NCBI GenBank assembly: GCA_025356335.1
Contig: JANXUF010000086.1
Coordinates: 1-49,995 of the forward strand
DNA length: 49,995 bases
Origin: Actinomycetes bacterium
Lineage (GTDB): Bacteria; Actinomycetota; Acidimicrobiia; Acidimicrobiales; Ilumatobacteraceae
Reading direction: 5' to 3'
Shown here: positions 17,181-25,795 of the stretch, piece by piece
Layout of the letters: each line of letters opens with the position of its first letter
Numbering within the stretch: position 1 is the stretch's first letter
Position numbers and translations under genes: made by a program
The notes under the pieces: model-generated
The model's database searches: none
What the model was told of the DNA's origin: nothing
The model's input: the letters and a program-made list of their open reading frames with translations, nothing else

Positions 17181-17211
17181 TTTCCCGTTCACTGACTGAT
17201 CCGTCGGTTAG

Positions 17212-17240
17212 TCGACAAGACGTTTCAATGTTTGTATGGT
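17212..17240 (+). promoter_or_regulatory. Predicted promoter of the decarboxylase gene
   Basis: TCGACA (17212-17217), a 17-base spacer, and TATGGT (17235-17240); GTG 17249 lies eight bases after the -10 box. This supports a leaderless mRNA starting at that GTG instead of the ATG at 17228. Confidence 0.55.
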
Positions 17241-17248
17241 CTGCGGCC

Positions 17249-18397
17249 GTGTCTGAAATCAATGGGTATCCGTCCGCAAATATCGCCGAGTTCCTGCGTA
17301 CCGCTGACGTCCCCACTCCGTTCGTCGTCGTCGACACGAGCCTCGTCGAACAGCGCTATCGGCAACTCGCCGACGCCCTGCCGGAGTCACGCATCTACTA
17401 CGCCGTCAAGGCAAACCCTGCGGCGCCGGTGCTCGAACGGCTCGTCAGCCTGAACTCGGCATTCGACGTCGCCAGCCCTGCGGAGATCGACATGTGTCTC
17501 GCTTCCGGAGCATCGGCGCAGAACATCTCCTACGGCAACACGATCAAGAAACGCCGCGACGTCGAATACGCATGGTCCTGCGGAGTCCGACGCTTCACCG
17601 TCGATGTCGACACCGAGTTGGACAAGGTCGTCGACGTCGCCCCCGGCGCATCACTGTGTGTCCGGCTGCGCCACGAATGCGGTGGTGCCGACTGGCCGCT
17701 GTCGCGTAAATTCGGGTGCGAACCCGCAGATGTCGTCCGCCTGCTGGCAATGGCCGCCGACGCCGGGTCGGAGTGTGGTGTGTCGTTCCATGTCGGGTCC
17801 CAGCAACGCGAGCTCGACGCCTGGAGCGACGCCCTGGAGGTCGTCGCCGAAATCTTCCAGCGGGCCCGCCATCTCGGTGCCGAACCCCGCTTCGTCAACC
17901 TCGGCGGAGGTTTTCCCGGGACATACCGAGAGCGCACCCCGGCGATCTCGGCATACGGTTCTGCGATCCAGTCGGCGCTCGCCCGCTGGTTCCCGGAGGG
18001 CCTCGCCGAAGTGATGGTCGAGCCCGGCCGCTATCTCGTCGCCGACGCCGGCGTGCTGCGCAGCGAAGTCGTGCTGGTGTCGCGCCGCTCGCCGGAAGAC
18101 TCAGAGCGATGGGTGTACATCGACTGCGGCAAGTTCCACGGCCTCGCCGAGACGATGGACGAGGCGATCCGCTTCCGCCTGCGTACCGAACACGACGGCA
18201 CACCGACCGGGCCGGTCGTGCTCGCCGGGCCGACCTGCGATTCCGTCGACGTGCTCTACGAGAAGTCCAGCTACGAACTGCCGCTGTCACTCGCAGAAGG
18301 CGACACCGTCGACGTACTGTCGGCCGGCGCCTACACGACGACCTACAGCTCCGTCGGCTTCAACGGCTTCGCGCCACTGCAGGAACACTTCGTCTGA
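17249..18397 (+). CDS. Type III PLP-dependent decarboxylase (ornithine/lysine decarboxylase-like)
   Basis: 382-residue alanine-racemase-fold enzyme predicted to decarboxylate ornithine or lysine to putrescine or cadaverine, in the cytosol as a head-to-tail dimer. The PLP lysine is in YYAVKANP; HVGSQ, EPGRYLVADAG (PLP phosphate and formate) and GPTCDSVD with the catalytic Cys of the partner active site are all present. The C-terminus YSSVGFNGF is standard for this family. The GTG start at 17249 is chosen from the promoter spacing; ATG 17228 in the same frame would fall between -35 and -10. It follows the acyltransferase by about 150 bases but has its own promoter. Substrate preference between ornithine, lysine and diamino acids cannot be read by eye. 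Confidence 0.9.
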   Translation: MSEINGYPSANIAEFLRTADVPTPFVVVDTSLVEQRYRQLADALPESRIYYAVKANPAAPVLERLVSLNSAFDVASPAEIDMCLASGASAQNISYGNTIKKRRDVEYAWSCGVRRFTVDVDTELDKVVDVAPGASLCVRLRHECGGADWPLSRKFGCEPADVVRLLAMAADAGSECGVSFHVGSQQRELDAWSDALEVVAEIFQRARHLGAEPRFVNLGGGFPGTYRERTPAISAYGSAIQSALARWFPEGLAEVMVEPGRYLVADAGVLRSEVVLVSRRSPEDSERWVYIDCGKFHGLAETMDEAIRFRLRTEHDGTPTGPVVLAGPTCDSVDVLYEKSSYELPLSLAEGDTVDVLSAGAYTTTYSSVGFNGFAPLQEHFV

Positions 18398-18803
18398 ACC
18401 GTCGTTCGGTTCACCGATGTCGGCGCCACCCACCATTTTCGAGTCGGCCCCGCAGGAAGTAGGCACCAGTGCCTGGTCCGACCGGAGGCACACCGGTCTG
18501 CGGACGATAGCCCGCTCGGCTGTGGTCGGGCCCGGTGGCTGACGGGGTGGCGCACCGGTTTGTCGAACCCGAAATCAACGGGCCGCCCGACCCTCCGCAG
18601 CAGCATTTCGAACACGACCGCAGCGGTTCGTTAACTGGCACGTGATCCCCCGGCCGTCCCTGCATCGCGCCCTGAGCGGCGCGGTGAGTTCGTGCTTGCC
18701 ATCGAAGCCGAGGGCGCAGGATGCGTGGGCCCGCGCCTGCCAAAGGCGAGTACGAATTGGCGCGCGGATCCACGGCGAGATTCTCCAACTTCGTGAATCC
18801 TCG
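18398..18803. other. 406-base gap before the DUF222/HNH gene
   Basis: Open frames on the minus strand here are arginine-rich shadows without family likeness. A small hairpin, AGGCAC-CA-GTGCCT, is at 18461-18474 and might end the decarboxylase transcript, but lacks a T-run. Nothing else recognisable. Confidence 0.5.
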
Positions 18804-18831
18804 TTGTGTTCGAACATGTGTTCCATAGGTT
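18804..18831 (+). promoter_or_regulatory. Promoter of the DUF222/HNH gene
   Basis: TTGTGT (18804-18809), a 16-base spacer and TAGGTT (18826-18831), followed seven bases later by GTG 18839. The whole spacer is the LexA-type operator, so repressor binding would block RNA polymerase. Confidence 0.55.
18810..18825. promoter_or_regulatory. LexA-type SOS operator
   Basis: TCGAACATGTGTTCCA matches the actinobacterial SOS box TCGAAC-N4-GTTCGA with one mismatch (11 of 12 specified bases). Mycobacterial 13E12-family genes, which share the DUF222/HNH architecture, are known to include LexA-controlled members. Confidence 0.65.
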
Positions 18832-18838
18832 GGGTGGT

Positions 18839-20341
18839 GTGGATCTCGACTCGGAGTTCGGTGAACTGACAGCGGTGTTGGAGCCGGATGTCGTTGCGTT
18901 GGCGGCCCGTTTCGGTGATGACCCGGTCGGCCTCGCCCGTTTATCGGCCGCCGCAGCGTTGTTGGCGTCACGGGGGTTCGACTCTTCGTTACCGGTGCCG
19001 TTGTTGAACTCCGTGATGGCTTCGTTGATGGAGACCTCACGGTCGTTGGCGTGCACGATCGATGTCGTCACTGACCGTTGGGACCGCTCGCAGGCGTGGG
19101 GGTATGACGGTGCGGTGTCGGGTTCTGCATGGTTGTCGTCACGGTTCTGCGAGTCGCGTTCGTGGACGGGCCGCCAGGTCAGTGACGCTCATCGTCTCAC
19201 GGCGATGCCGTTGACGTTCGCAGCCTTGCGTGCCGGCCGGATCTCGCGATCGGTCGCGTTGCGTCTGGCGGAGGCGCGTGACGTGTTGCCGGATGCGTTC
19301 GATGCCGGCGAGGTGGCCTTGTTGTCGGCGGTCGAGGGTGAGCATGCTCGTGGGGCGTTGCAGACGATCAGGGTGTGGATCGCCCGTGCGAGAGCGATGA
19401 ACGATTCCAACGATCCTGATCCTGTTGCACAGTTGGCGGAGCCGTCGACGTTGACGTTTCGTGAACTGTTGGAGGGACGCCTGCAGTTGATCGCCGAACT
19501 CGATCCGCATGCTGCACAGATCGTGAAAGCAGCGATCGAGAACCTCGCCTCGAAAGACAACGATCACCGCTGTCCGATGGGGGAGCGTCTCGCTGACGGG
19601 TTGGTGACATTCGCGCAGATCGGTCTCGATCGTGGCGGGGCCGCCGCTGCGCAGCGGCCGCATGTGATCGTCACGGTCGACATCGATGATTTCGAACAGC
19701 GCACGAACACCTCGGCGCGGTATGCGGATGGCAGCCCGGTGTCCGAGGCCGGGCTCGGCCACACGTTGTGTCTCGCTGACGCGCATCTGTTGTTGAATGG
19801 TTTGTCGCAGGAACCGTTGGCGATGGGCCGTACGCGCAGGTTGGCGACACTCGCGCAGCGTTTGGCGCTGGCTGCGCAGTGGGGTGGGTGTGCGTTCCCG
19901 GGATGTGACCGTCCGATTGTTGCCTGCGATGTCCATCACGAAGACGAATGGGACTTCGGTGGGAACACCGACGTCGAGGACATGCTGCCACTTTGTCGGG
20001 CGCATCACCGTGAACGTCATCTCGAACACTGGACGATATGGGAAGACCCCGGCGGCACCGTTCACGCCAGACATCCCGATGGGCACACCGTCAGCGATCA
20101 CCGACGACAACGACAACGACAACGACCACCGCCCACGCAGTCGCCACAACACCCGCTCGCGTCCCACGCCGCTGGTTCGGTGACCGCATCGCGGCGGACG
20201 ATCCATGTCTCTGCCGGTGGAGCAGTCGGGCTATGGGCCACCACCCGGATCGAGCACGACCACCTCCTCGACGACGGCCAGCGATCGGCCATCACCGAAC
20301 AACTCGAAACGCTCTGGGACACCAGCCACGACCTACCGTGA
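18839..20341 (+). CDS. DUF222 / HNH endonuclease-domain protein (13E12-like)
   Basis: 500-residue protein with an N-terminal DUF222 helical domain (residues about 20-330) and a C-terminal HNH nuclease domain: GCAFPGCDRPIVACDVHHEDEW and MLPLCRAHHRERH supply the zinc-type Cys pairs and the DVHH catalytic His. A basic, Gln/Arg-rich linker (residues about 430-455) then leads to a short C-terminal region. Such proteins are abundant and often repeated in actinobacteria; the role is unproved, and DNA cleavage or repair is only suggested by the HNH motif. The start GTG 18839 is set by the promoter; an in-frame GTG at 18806 would overlap the operator. The N-terminal codons are AT-richer than neighbouring genes, with TTG leucines. 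Confidence 0.9.
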   Translation: MDLDSEFGELTAVLEPDVVALAARFGDDPVGLARLSAAAALLASRGFDSSLPVPLLNSVMASLMETSRSLACTIDVVTDRWDRSQAWGYDGAVSGSAWLSSRFCESRSWTGRQVSDAHRLTAMPLTFAALRAGRISRSVALRLAEARDVLPDAFDAGEVALLSAVEGEHARGALQTIRVWIARARAMNDSNDPDPVAQLAEPSTLTFRELLEGRLQLIAELDPHAAQIVKAAIENLASKDNDHRCPMGERLADGLVTFAQIGLDRGGAAAAQRPHVIVTVDIDDFEQRTNTSARYADGSPVSEAGLGHTLCLADAHLLLNGLSQEPLAMGRTRRLATLAQRLALAAQWGGCAFPGCDRPIVACDVHHEDEWDFGGNTDVEDMLPLCRAHHRERHLEHWTIWEDPGGTVHARHPDGHTVSDHRRQRQRQRPPPTQSPQHPLASHAAGSVTASRRTIHVSAGGAVGLWATTRIEHDHLLDDGQRSAITEQLETLWDTSHDLP

Positions 20342-20460
20342 CCCCTCCGATGGGCGACCGCTCAGACTTTGGATGGCCGCGACCGCTAGCATGCGTTTCG
20401 AGTGATTTCGCTCGAGCGTTGCTGTGGACCCTTGGTGGCGCCGATGTCCGAGGAGTAGCC

Positions 20461-20520
20461 GTGAGCGGTGCATCGATGTTGACAATGCTCCGGTCTGACA
20501 CTGCTCGGGTTGACGCGTGA
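20461..20520 (+). CDS. 19-codon leader ORF coupled to the PP2C phosphatase gene
   Basis: GTG 20461 is preceded by a strong ribosome site, GAGGAG, with five bases spacing (20450-20455). The ORF encodes MSGASMLTMLRSDTARVDA and its TGA overlaps the phosphatase GTG (GTGA at 20517-20520). The strong site and overlap argue that translation of this ORF feeds the downstream gene. No homologues are known to me. Confidence 0.5.
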   Translation: MSGASMLTMLRSDTARVDA

Positions 20521-21728
20521 CCGGGATCCCCGGGTCGCGGACGGCCGGTCCCGGGCGCGTCGATGCTGCCGACGGGGTTGTCCGCTTGGTCGAAATGGCA
20601 GCCCGTCTCGAGCCTGGCTCGTTGTCGGAGCTCGTCGCCGAGGTGTGTGAGATCGTCGGTGCCAGCGGTGGCCGGTTGTTCGTCGCCGACTACGGGTTGC
20701 AGCGGTTTCGCCAGCTGGACTCGAATGGCGCGGTCGGGGAGTCGCAGCTGATCGAAGGCACCGTCGCCGGTCGAGCGTTCGCCACCGGCGAGGTCATCAG
20801 TTCGATGGAAGCACCGGTGGTGCTCTGGGTGCCACTGACCGACGGCACCGAACGCCTCGGTGTTCTCGAGTTCGACTTCGTGTCCGCTGACGATGTCGTC
20901 GGCGATGTCGTGGATCCGGTGATCGCCGTGCTCGTGTTGTTGCTGGTGACCCACAGTCGATACAGCGACGCGTGGAATCGCGCCCGACGGGCCAAGGCAA
21001 TGTCGGCAGCCGCCGAAGCGCAATGGGCCCTATTGCCGCCGTTGGCGTGCACGACGGCACGTGTCGCCATTGGCGGGATCTTGGAACCGGCATACGAAAT
21101 CGGCGGCGACTCGTTCGACTACGCCCTCAACGGAGACCGGTTCGATTTCGCGATCGTCGACGCAATCGGTCACGGCATGGCTGCAGTGTTGATGTCCGGA
21201 GCAGCGATCAACAGCCTGCGCAACGACCGGCGCGCCGACGGCGACCTGGCAGCTGCGTATCGGCATGCCGACCAGGTGATTGCCGAGCATTTCGGCGACT
21301 CGTACTACGTCACCGGTCAGATCGGGACGCTCGATCTGACGACCGGGATGCTGACGTGGCTGAACGCCGGTCATGTCCCACCGATGCTCGTCCGCAACGG
21401 CTCCTTCTGCGGGGAGTTGCGCTGTGCCCCGTCGATGCCGATGGGGCTGGGCGGACCCGTCGTTGCCATCGCCACCGAAGCGTTGCAGACAGGCGACCGA
21501 GTCCTGTTCTATACGGACGGCATCACGGAATCGAAGGCCCCCGACGGCACCCACTTCGGGCCGGACCGGCTCGCCGATTTCCTCGTGCGTGCCAGCCTCG
21601 ATCGGGTTCCGGCGGCAGAAACAGTACGGCGTCTGGCCGCCGCTGTCATCGCCTACGTCGGCCAAGGACTGAACGACGACGCAACCATGTTGCTGATCGA
21701 CTATCGGGGAAACGCCGCTCAGGTGTAG
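20517..21728 (+). CDS. GAF-like and SpoIIE/PP2C-type phosphatase protein
   Basis: 403-residue cytosolic protein. Residues about 25-150 resemble a GAF sensor domain; residues about 170-395 are a PPM/SpoIIE-type serine/threonine phosphatase: ILEPAYEIGGDSFDYAL and FAIVDAIGHGMAAVLMSG carry metal-binding Asp residues, LNAGHVPPMLVR and YTDGITESKAPDG follow, and GLNDDATMLLIDY ends the domain. Such RsbU-type proteins usually dephosphorylate anti-anti-sigma factors in response to a signal. No anti-sigma or STAS gene is nearby, so the partner is elsewhere. Start GTG 20517 overlaps the stop of the 19-codon leader ORF. Convergent with the aldo/keto reductase gene, 21 bases apart. Confidence 0.9.
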   Translation: MTGIPGSRTAGPGRVDAADGVVRLVEMAARLEPGSLSELVAEVCEIVGASGGRLFVADYGLQRFRQLDSNGAVGESQLIEGTVAGRAFATGEVISSMEAPVVLWVPLTDGTERLGVLEFDFVSADDVVGDVVDPVIAVLVLLLVTHSRYSDAWNRARRAKAMSAAAEAQWALLPPLACTTARVAIGGILEPAYEIGGDSFDYALNGDRFDFAIVDAIGHGMAAVLMSGAAINSLRNDRRADGDLAAAYRHADQVIAEHFGDSYYVTGQIGTLDLTTGMLTWLNAGHVPPMLVRNGSFCGELRCAPSMPMGLGGPVVAIATEALQTGDRVLFYTDGITESKAPDGTHFGPDRLADFLVRASLDRVPAAETVRRLAAAVIAYVGQGLNDDATMLLIDYRGNAAQV

Positions 21729-21749
21729 CGGTTCCGCAGTGAGACGGAG

Positions 21750-22631
21750 TCAGATTCGTTCGAGTTCTTTGCCATCGAACAGTGGTTGCATCTCGTTCGC
21801 TTCGACATCTGATTGCATCTCGATGTCAGTCGGAACCTGCAGAGGACCCGAGGCAGCTGCGATGATTGCCGGCAGTAGACGGGCGTCGCTGGAGGTGTTG
21901 AGGAACAGGCCTGGGCGACCGAGGACGAAGTTCACGCCTCTCGTCAGCGCATCGCCGGCCGGCAGCGCCTGGTACCAGGAAAAGTGCGGCTCGGCAGAGT
22001 CTTCGCTCCAGCGTCGCCGCGCCGCCGACTTGATGGTCTGCACGGCGACATCGCGCTCGGCGCACAGCGCCAGCAATTCTTCGGTATCGGCGCTGTACTG
22101 CTCGTTCTGCATCATCAGGTAGTTGTAGGGCAGCAGCACCGAGTCGAAATCGAACCGTTCGAGACTGCGCAGATGCATCTGCGGGATCCGTGTCCCGTGA
22201 CCGGTGACGCCGATGAACTTCACGAGTCCCTCCTCGCGGGCTTGGACGAGCGCAGCGACCGCACCGTCTGGCGCGTGTGCGATTTCCCACTCCTGCGGCT
22301 CGACGAGATTGTGCAGCTGGATGAGATCGACGTGATCGACGCCGAGCCGCTGCAGCGACAGTTCCAACTGGGCGCGGGCGGCGTCGCCAGTGCGCGCATC
22401 GGTCTTCGTGGCGAGGAAGAACTCGTCACGGTGATCTGCGAGGAACGGCTGCAACCGCAGTTCCGAGTCGCCATACGACGCCGCCGTGTCGATGTGGTTG
22501 ATACCCGACTGCAGCACGATGTCCAGTACTTCGTCTGCCTTCTGCTGGCGCATTCCGCCGAGCGAGGCGGCGCCGAACAGCACTCTGGTGCTGAGATGAC
22601 CGGTACGACCGAAGAGCTCCTGAGGCAGCAT
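21750..22631 (-). CDS. Aldo/keto reductase
   Basis: 293-residue TIM-barrel oxidoreductase. It starts ELFGRTGHLSTRVLFGAASLGG, a common AKR N-terminus; the catalytic tetrad region reads INHIDTAASYGDSE (Asp and Tyr), TKTDARTGD (Lys), and DLIQLHNL (His). NADPH is the usual cofactor. The loop SAARRRWSEDSAEPHFSWYQAL and the ending with LFDGKELERI resemble the YghZ/Mgl-type group. Start ATG 22631 gives the standard N-terminus; the frame upstream is only the shadow of the divergent quinone oxidoreductase. Physiological substrate unknown. Confidence 0.93.
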   Translation of the reverse strand: MLPQELFGRTGHLSTRVLFGAASLGGMRQQKADEVLDIVLQSGINHIDTAASYGDSELRLQPFLADHRDEFFLATKTDARTGDAARAQLELSLQRLGVDHVDLIQLHNLVEPQEWEIAHAPDGAVAALVQAREEGLVKFIGVTGHGTRIPQMHLRSLERFDFDSVLLPYNYLMMQNEQYSADTEELLALCAERDVAVQTIKSAARRRWSEDSAEPHFSWYQALPAGDALTRGVNFVLGRPGLFLNTSSDARLLPAIIAAASGPLQVPTDIEMQSDVEANEMQPLFDGKELERI

Positions 22632-22718
22632 CAGCCCACGGTACCCCAACCCGACGGGCGCGAGACCAGCCAGCGCCGGACCACACGCAACCGGCCGGGG
22701 GAACCTACAGTCGCCACC

Positions 22719-23690
22719 ATGAGAGCAGCCGTGTATTACGAGACCGGCGGACCCGACGTGTTCCGCTACGAAGAAGTCGCCGAGCCGACGGTGCGCTCCG
22801 GCGGTGTCGTCATCGAAGTCGGTGCCGTCAGCATCCAGGGTGGCGATCTGCTGCACCGTCAGAGCGGTGTCCTCGCCACCAGCCCGCACATCGTCGGCTA
22901 TCAGGCCGCTGGCACCATCGTCGCCGTCGGTGATGGGGTCACCGACCTCGCCGTCGGGCAGCGGGTGGTCGCCGTGATGGGCAACGGCAGTCATGCCGAG
23001 TTCGCCGGCGTCCCTGCCGGCTCGGCGTATGCGATCCCCGACTCGATGTCGATCACCCAGGCCGCAGGGATCCCGATCGAGTTCGGTACGGCTGATGACT
23101 GCCTGTTCGAATTCGGCAAATTGCGGGCAGGCGAATCGGTCCTGATCCAGGCGGGCGCAGGCGGAGTCGGACTGGCCGCGATCCAACTGGCACGCGCCGC
23201 AGGCGCGTCCGTCATCGTCGCCACCGCCTCCAGTGACGAGCGGCTCGAACGACTTCGCGAGTACGGGATGGATCACGGGATCAACTACTCGAAGGCCGAC
23301 GTCGCCTCGGAAGTCCTGCGCCTGACTGATCGTCGCGGCGTCGACCTCGTCGTCGATCCCGTCGGCGGCCACGTGCTGGAGGGGAGTATCGCCTCGCTCG
23401 CCTATCGCGGTCGAGTCAGTTGGGTCGGCCGCGCCGGTCGCGAGGAACGGCCGCCGGTGGTCTGGCCGCTGATGGAGAAGAATGCATCGATCACCGGTGT
23501 GTTCCTCGGTGCCGAGTTCGCCGCCAACCCTGTCAGGACGCGCAAGATGGTCGAAGGGCTGATCTCCCGCGTCGCCCGCGGTGAGTTGCAGGTCGTGATC
23601 GACTCCGAGTTCGCCCTCTCCGAGGCCGCAGCAGCGCATCGCCACATCGAGAGCCGCCAGGCCTTCGGGCGGGTCCTTCTGCGTCCCTGA
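22719..23690 (+). CDS. Zinc-independent quinone oxidoreductase (MDR family)
   Basis: 323-residue NADPH-dependent medium-chain reductase. It starts MRAAVYYETGGPDVFRYEEV and has the Rossmann motif AGAGGVGLAAIQLARAAGA (residues about 145-165) and DLVVDPVGG later on; the Cys ligands of zinc alcohol dehydrogenases are missing, as in quinone oxidoreductases and enoyl reductases of this superfamily. TACAGT (22706-22711) ends seven bases before the ATG, so a leaderless mRNA is likely. It is divergent from the aldo/keto reductase (87 bases between starts), suggesting a common redox or detoxification role. Confidence 0.93.
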   Translation: MRAAVYYETGGPDVFRYEEVAEPTVRSGGVVIEVGAVSIQGGDLLHRQSGVLATSPHIVGYQAAGTIVAVGDGVTDLAVGQRVVAVMGNGSHAEFAGVPAGSAYAIPDSMSITQAAGIPIEFGTADDCLFEFGKLRAGESVLIQAGAGGVGLAAIQLARAAGASVIVATASSDERLERLREYGMDHGINYSKADVASEVLRLTDRRGVDLVVDPVGGHVLEGSIASLAYRGRVSWVGRAGREERPPVVWPLMEKNASITGVFLGAEFAANPVRTRKMVEGLISRVARGELQVVIDSEFALSEAAAAHRHIESRQAFGRVLLRP

Positions 23691-23741
23691 CAGCCACGCG
23701 CCTCGACCTTTCTCGGGCGTCTGTGGAGTTGCGTCAGCAGG

Positions 23742-25727
23742 TCACGCAGTTCGCAGCGCTGCTGCTCTTCCTGCACAGTCGTAGATCTGGCCGCTGTAAG
23801 CCGATGGGAGTGTCGGGTCGCTCGCCGCTGTCACGGGTGTGCATGCGGCGCGAGCCGCAGCGATCACCGAGTTCGCCGCGGTGTTGCCTCCCCCGAAGCC
23901 ACCACTACGGCCGCCTCCGCCACCGCCTCCGAATCCGAAACCCCCCGTCTGCACATAGCGGACCTGCCCGCCGGCAACGAACCCGGCGAACCTGGCGACC
24001 GTCAGCGAGTTGTCGGTCCCCATGAAACCGCCGATGGCCATCACCGTCACGCCTTGATCGGCCGTCAACCCGGACCCGTCCTGGGCGTTTGCAACGACGA
24101 GGTCCCACGTTTCGTCGGTGTGGTGGTCGAGGAGCCACTGTGCCAGCGCCTGGTCACCGTTCGACGATTTCGAGCCGAAGGAACCGCCGGCGACGCCGGT
24201 GCGCGGTCCTGCCTGGGGCAGCGTGGCATTGAGGACGGCGTTGTTCGTTTCACTCACCGCCCATGCCGCCGGAGCGACGAGCAGCGCGGCGAGGGCGATT
24301 CCGCCGGCGACGAGCAGTTGGCGTTGGCGGTGCTGCACCACGGCTGCGACGCCGACCGCGACAGCCACCGCCGAGGCGATGACCAGTACCGGTCTCGTCC
24401 ATCCATAGAACGCCGGCTGACGATCGCTCAACGTCAGTTGCAGGTCTGCGGTGGCGATCAACGCTGCCGCGGCGACGAGCAGCCACCGTGTGTCGGCGCG
24501 CACCAGTGGCACCATCGACGCCACGCCGATGCCGATGACGGCGGCGAGACCTGGCACGATCGCCGACGTGTAATAGCTGTGGAACGTGCCTCCGGCGATG
24601 CTGAAGATGTAGCTGTAGAGCAGCGTCCAGCCGATCCACATCGCCACCCCCGCTCGGCGAACACGACTGCGGCGGTTGAACCAGATGGCGACGCCGGCAG
24701 CGAAAATCGCCAGCGGAATCAGCCACCCCATCTGCCCGCCGATCGCCGGGCTCAACAGGCGGTACCGCCCAGGCGAGCCGCCCATCACGCCGCCGGGACC
24801 GGTGATGCCCCCGGGGCCACCACCTGCGCGCCCACCGAAGCCGCCGCCTCCGACGCCGTTGCCCTCGACCCGACCGAGGCCGTTGTAGCCGACCACGAGA
24901 TCCATCACCGTGTTGTTCCTGCTTCCGCCGACATACGGCCGCGACGCCGCCGGGATGGCATCGACGATCAGAATCCACGGGAACGAAAAGACGGCAACGG
25001 ATGCGGCGAGCATTGCGCCATGGCCGATGCGGCGTCGCCAGGTCGTCACGCCGAGCAGCACGGCCGCAGCGAAGGCCGGCAGCACGATGTAGGCAGCGAG
25101 CATCTTGGTGTTGAACGCCAAACCGATGAATGCGCCGGACAGTACGAGCCAGCGCAACGGGCGATCACTCGTGAACGAGCGTTGCAAACCCCACACTGCC
25201 GAGATCAGCAACAGCAGCATCCACGGCTCCGGCAGGTTGAGCCGGTTGACGGCCACATTGATCGGCGACAACGCCAGCACGAGTGCGGAGATCGTGGCGG
25301 CGACGACCCCGAAATGTCGTCGAACGACGATCCACAACATCGCCACCGCAGCGACACCGGCGAGCGCCGACGGCAGGATAACACTCCACGTCGATACGCC
25401 GAAGATCCGTACGACGATCGCCGTGACCCACAGCGGCAGCGGCGGTTTGTCGACACTGATGAATCCGCCGCTGTCGAATGCGGCGTAGAACCAGTTGTGC
25501 CAACTGCCGGCCATCGATCGTGTCGCCGCGGTGTAGTACTGGTTGCCGAGCCCGTTGTGCGCAAGGCCCCACGTGTTCATGCAGAGCGAGACGACGCTGA
25601 CCCCGACGATCAGGACGCGGGCGTTGATACGGTCACGCGATCCACCAGACCGGCGGAGATCAACCTTCGAAATGGGTGCAGGGCCGTCATCGTCGACGAT
25701 CTCGTCGAGCACCACTGCCGGTGTCAT
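23742..25727 (-). CDS. GT39-family (ArnT/PMT-like) membrane glycosyltransferase, distal gene
   Basis: 661-residue membrane enzyme of the PMT_2 type, which uses a lipid-linked sugar to glycosylate a target on the outer face of the membrane. About 10-12 helices are predicted. The first extracytoplasmic loop has GNQYYTAATRSM and the family signature ISVDKPPLPLW; the acidic residue found in ArnT is replaced by Gly-Asn in this subgroup. A glycine-rich insert (residues about 285-320) and a C-terminal extracytoplasmic domain with another Gly-rich tract follow. ATG 25727 is the last ATG in a run of 14-bp repeats that forms short coupled ORFs. It is the third gene of an operon with a DUF5666 protein and a second GT39 enzyme. 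Confidence 0.88.
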   Translation of the reverse strand: MTPAVVLDEIVDDDGPAPISKVDLRRSGGSRDRINARVLIVGVSVVSLCMNTWGLAHNGLGNQYYTAATRSMAGSWHNWFYAAFDSGGFISVDKPPLPLWVTAIVVRIFGVSTWSVILPSALAGVAAVAMLWIVVRRHFGVVAATISALVLALSPINVAVNRLNLPEPWMLLLLISAVWGLQRSFTSDRPLRWLVLSGAFIGLAFNTKMLAAYIVLPAFAAAVLLGVTTWRRRIGHGAMLAASVAVFSFPWILIVDAIPAASRPYVGGSRNNTVMDLVVGYNGLGRVEGNGVGGGGFGGRAGGGPGGITGPGGVMGGSPGRYRLLSPAIGGQMGWLIPLAIFAAGVAIWFNRRSRVRRAGVAMWIGWTLLYSYIFSIAGGTFHSYYTSAIVPGLAAVIGIGVASMVPLVRADTRWLLVAAAALIATADLQLTLSDRQPAFYGWTRPVLVIASAVAVAVGVAAVVQHRQRQLLVAGGIALAALLVAPAAWAVSETNNAVLNATLPQAGPRTGVAGGSFGSKSSNGDQALAQWLLDHHTDETWDLVVANAQDGSGLTADQGVTVMAIGGFMGTDNSLTVARFAGFVAGGQVRYVQTGGFGFGGGGGGGRSGGFGGGNTAANSVIAAARAACTPVTAASDPTLPSAYSGQIYDCAGRAAALRTA

Positions 25728-25791
25728 CGGACGGGATTCATCGGGCGGGATTCATCGGGCAGGATTCATCGGGCGGGTTCATCGGGAGGGA
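25724..25791 (-). repeat. 13-14-bp tandem repeats forming coupled mini-ORFs before GT39
   Basis: Five units read, on the minus strand, around the core CCGATGAATCCCGC. Each holds an ATGA. In the regular 14-bp units, ATG AAT CCC GCC CGA TGA is a five-codon ORF whose stop overlaps the next start; the last ends on the ATGA that starts the GT39 gene at 25727. The first unit is 13 bp, so the first ATG runs 14 codons and rejoins the chain at the fourth ATG. Confidence 0.85.
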
Positions 25792-25795
25792 GTTG

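Noticed and set aside
18411..19071. Minus-strand ORFs upstream of the DUF222 gene
   Set aside because: They overlap the DUF222 start antisense and have shadow composition.
22632..23645. Minus-strand extension of the aldo/keto reductase frame to 631 codons
   Set aside because: The part beyond 22631 is the antisense of the quinone oxidoreductase gene; a normal AKR N-terminus starts at 22631.
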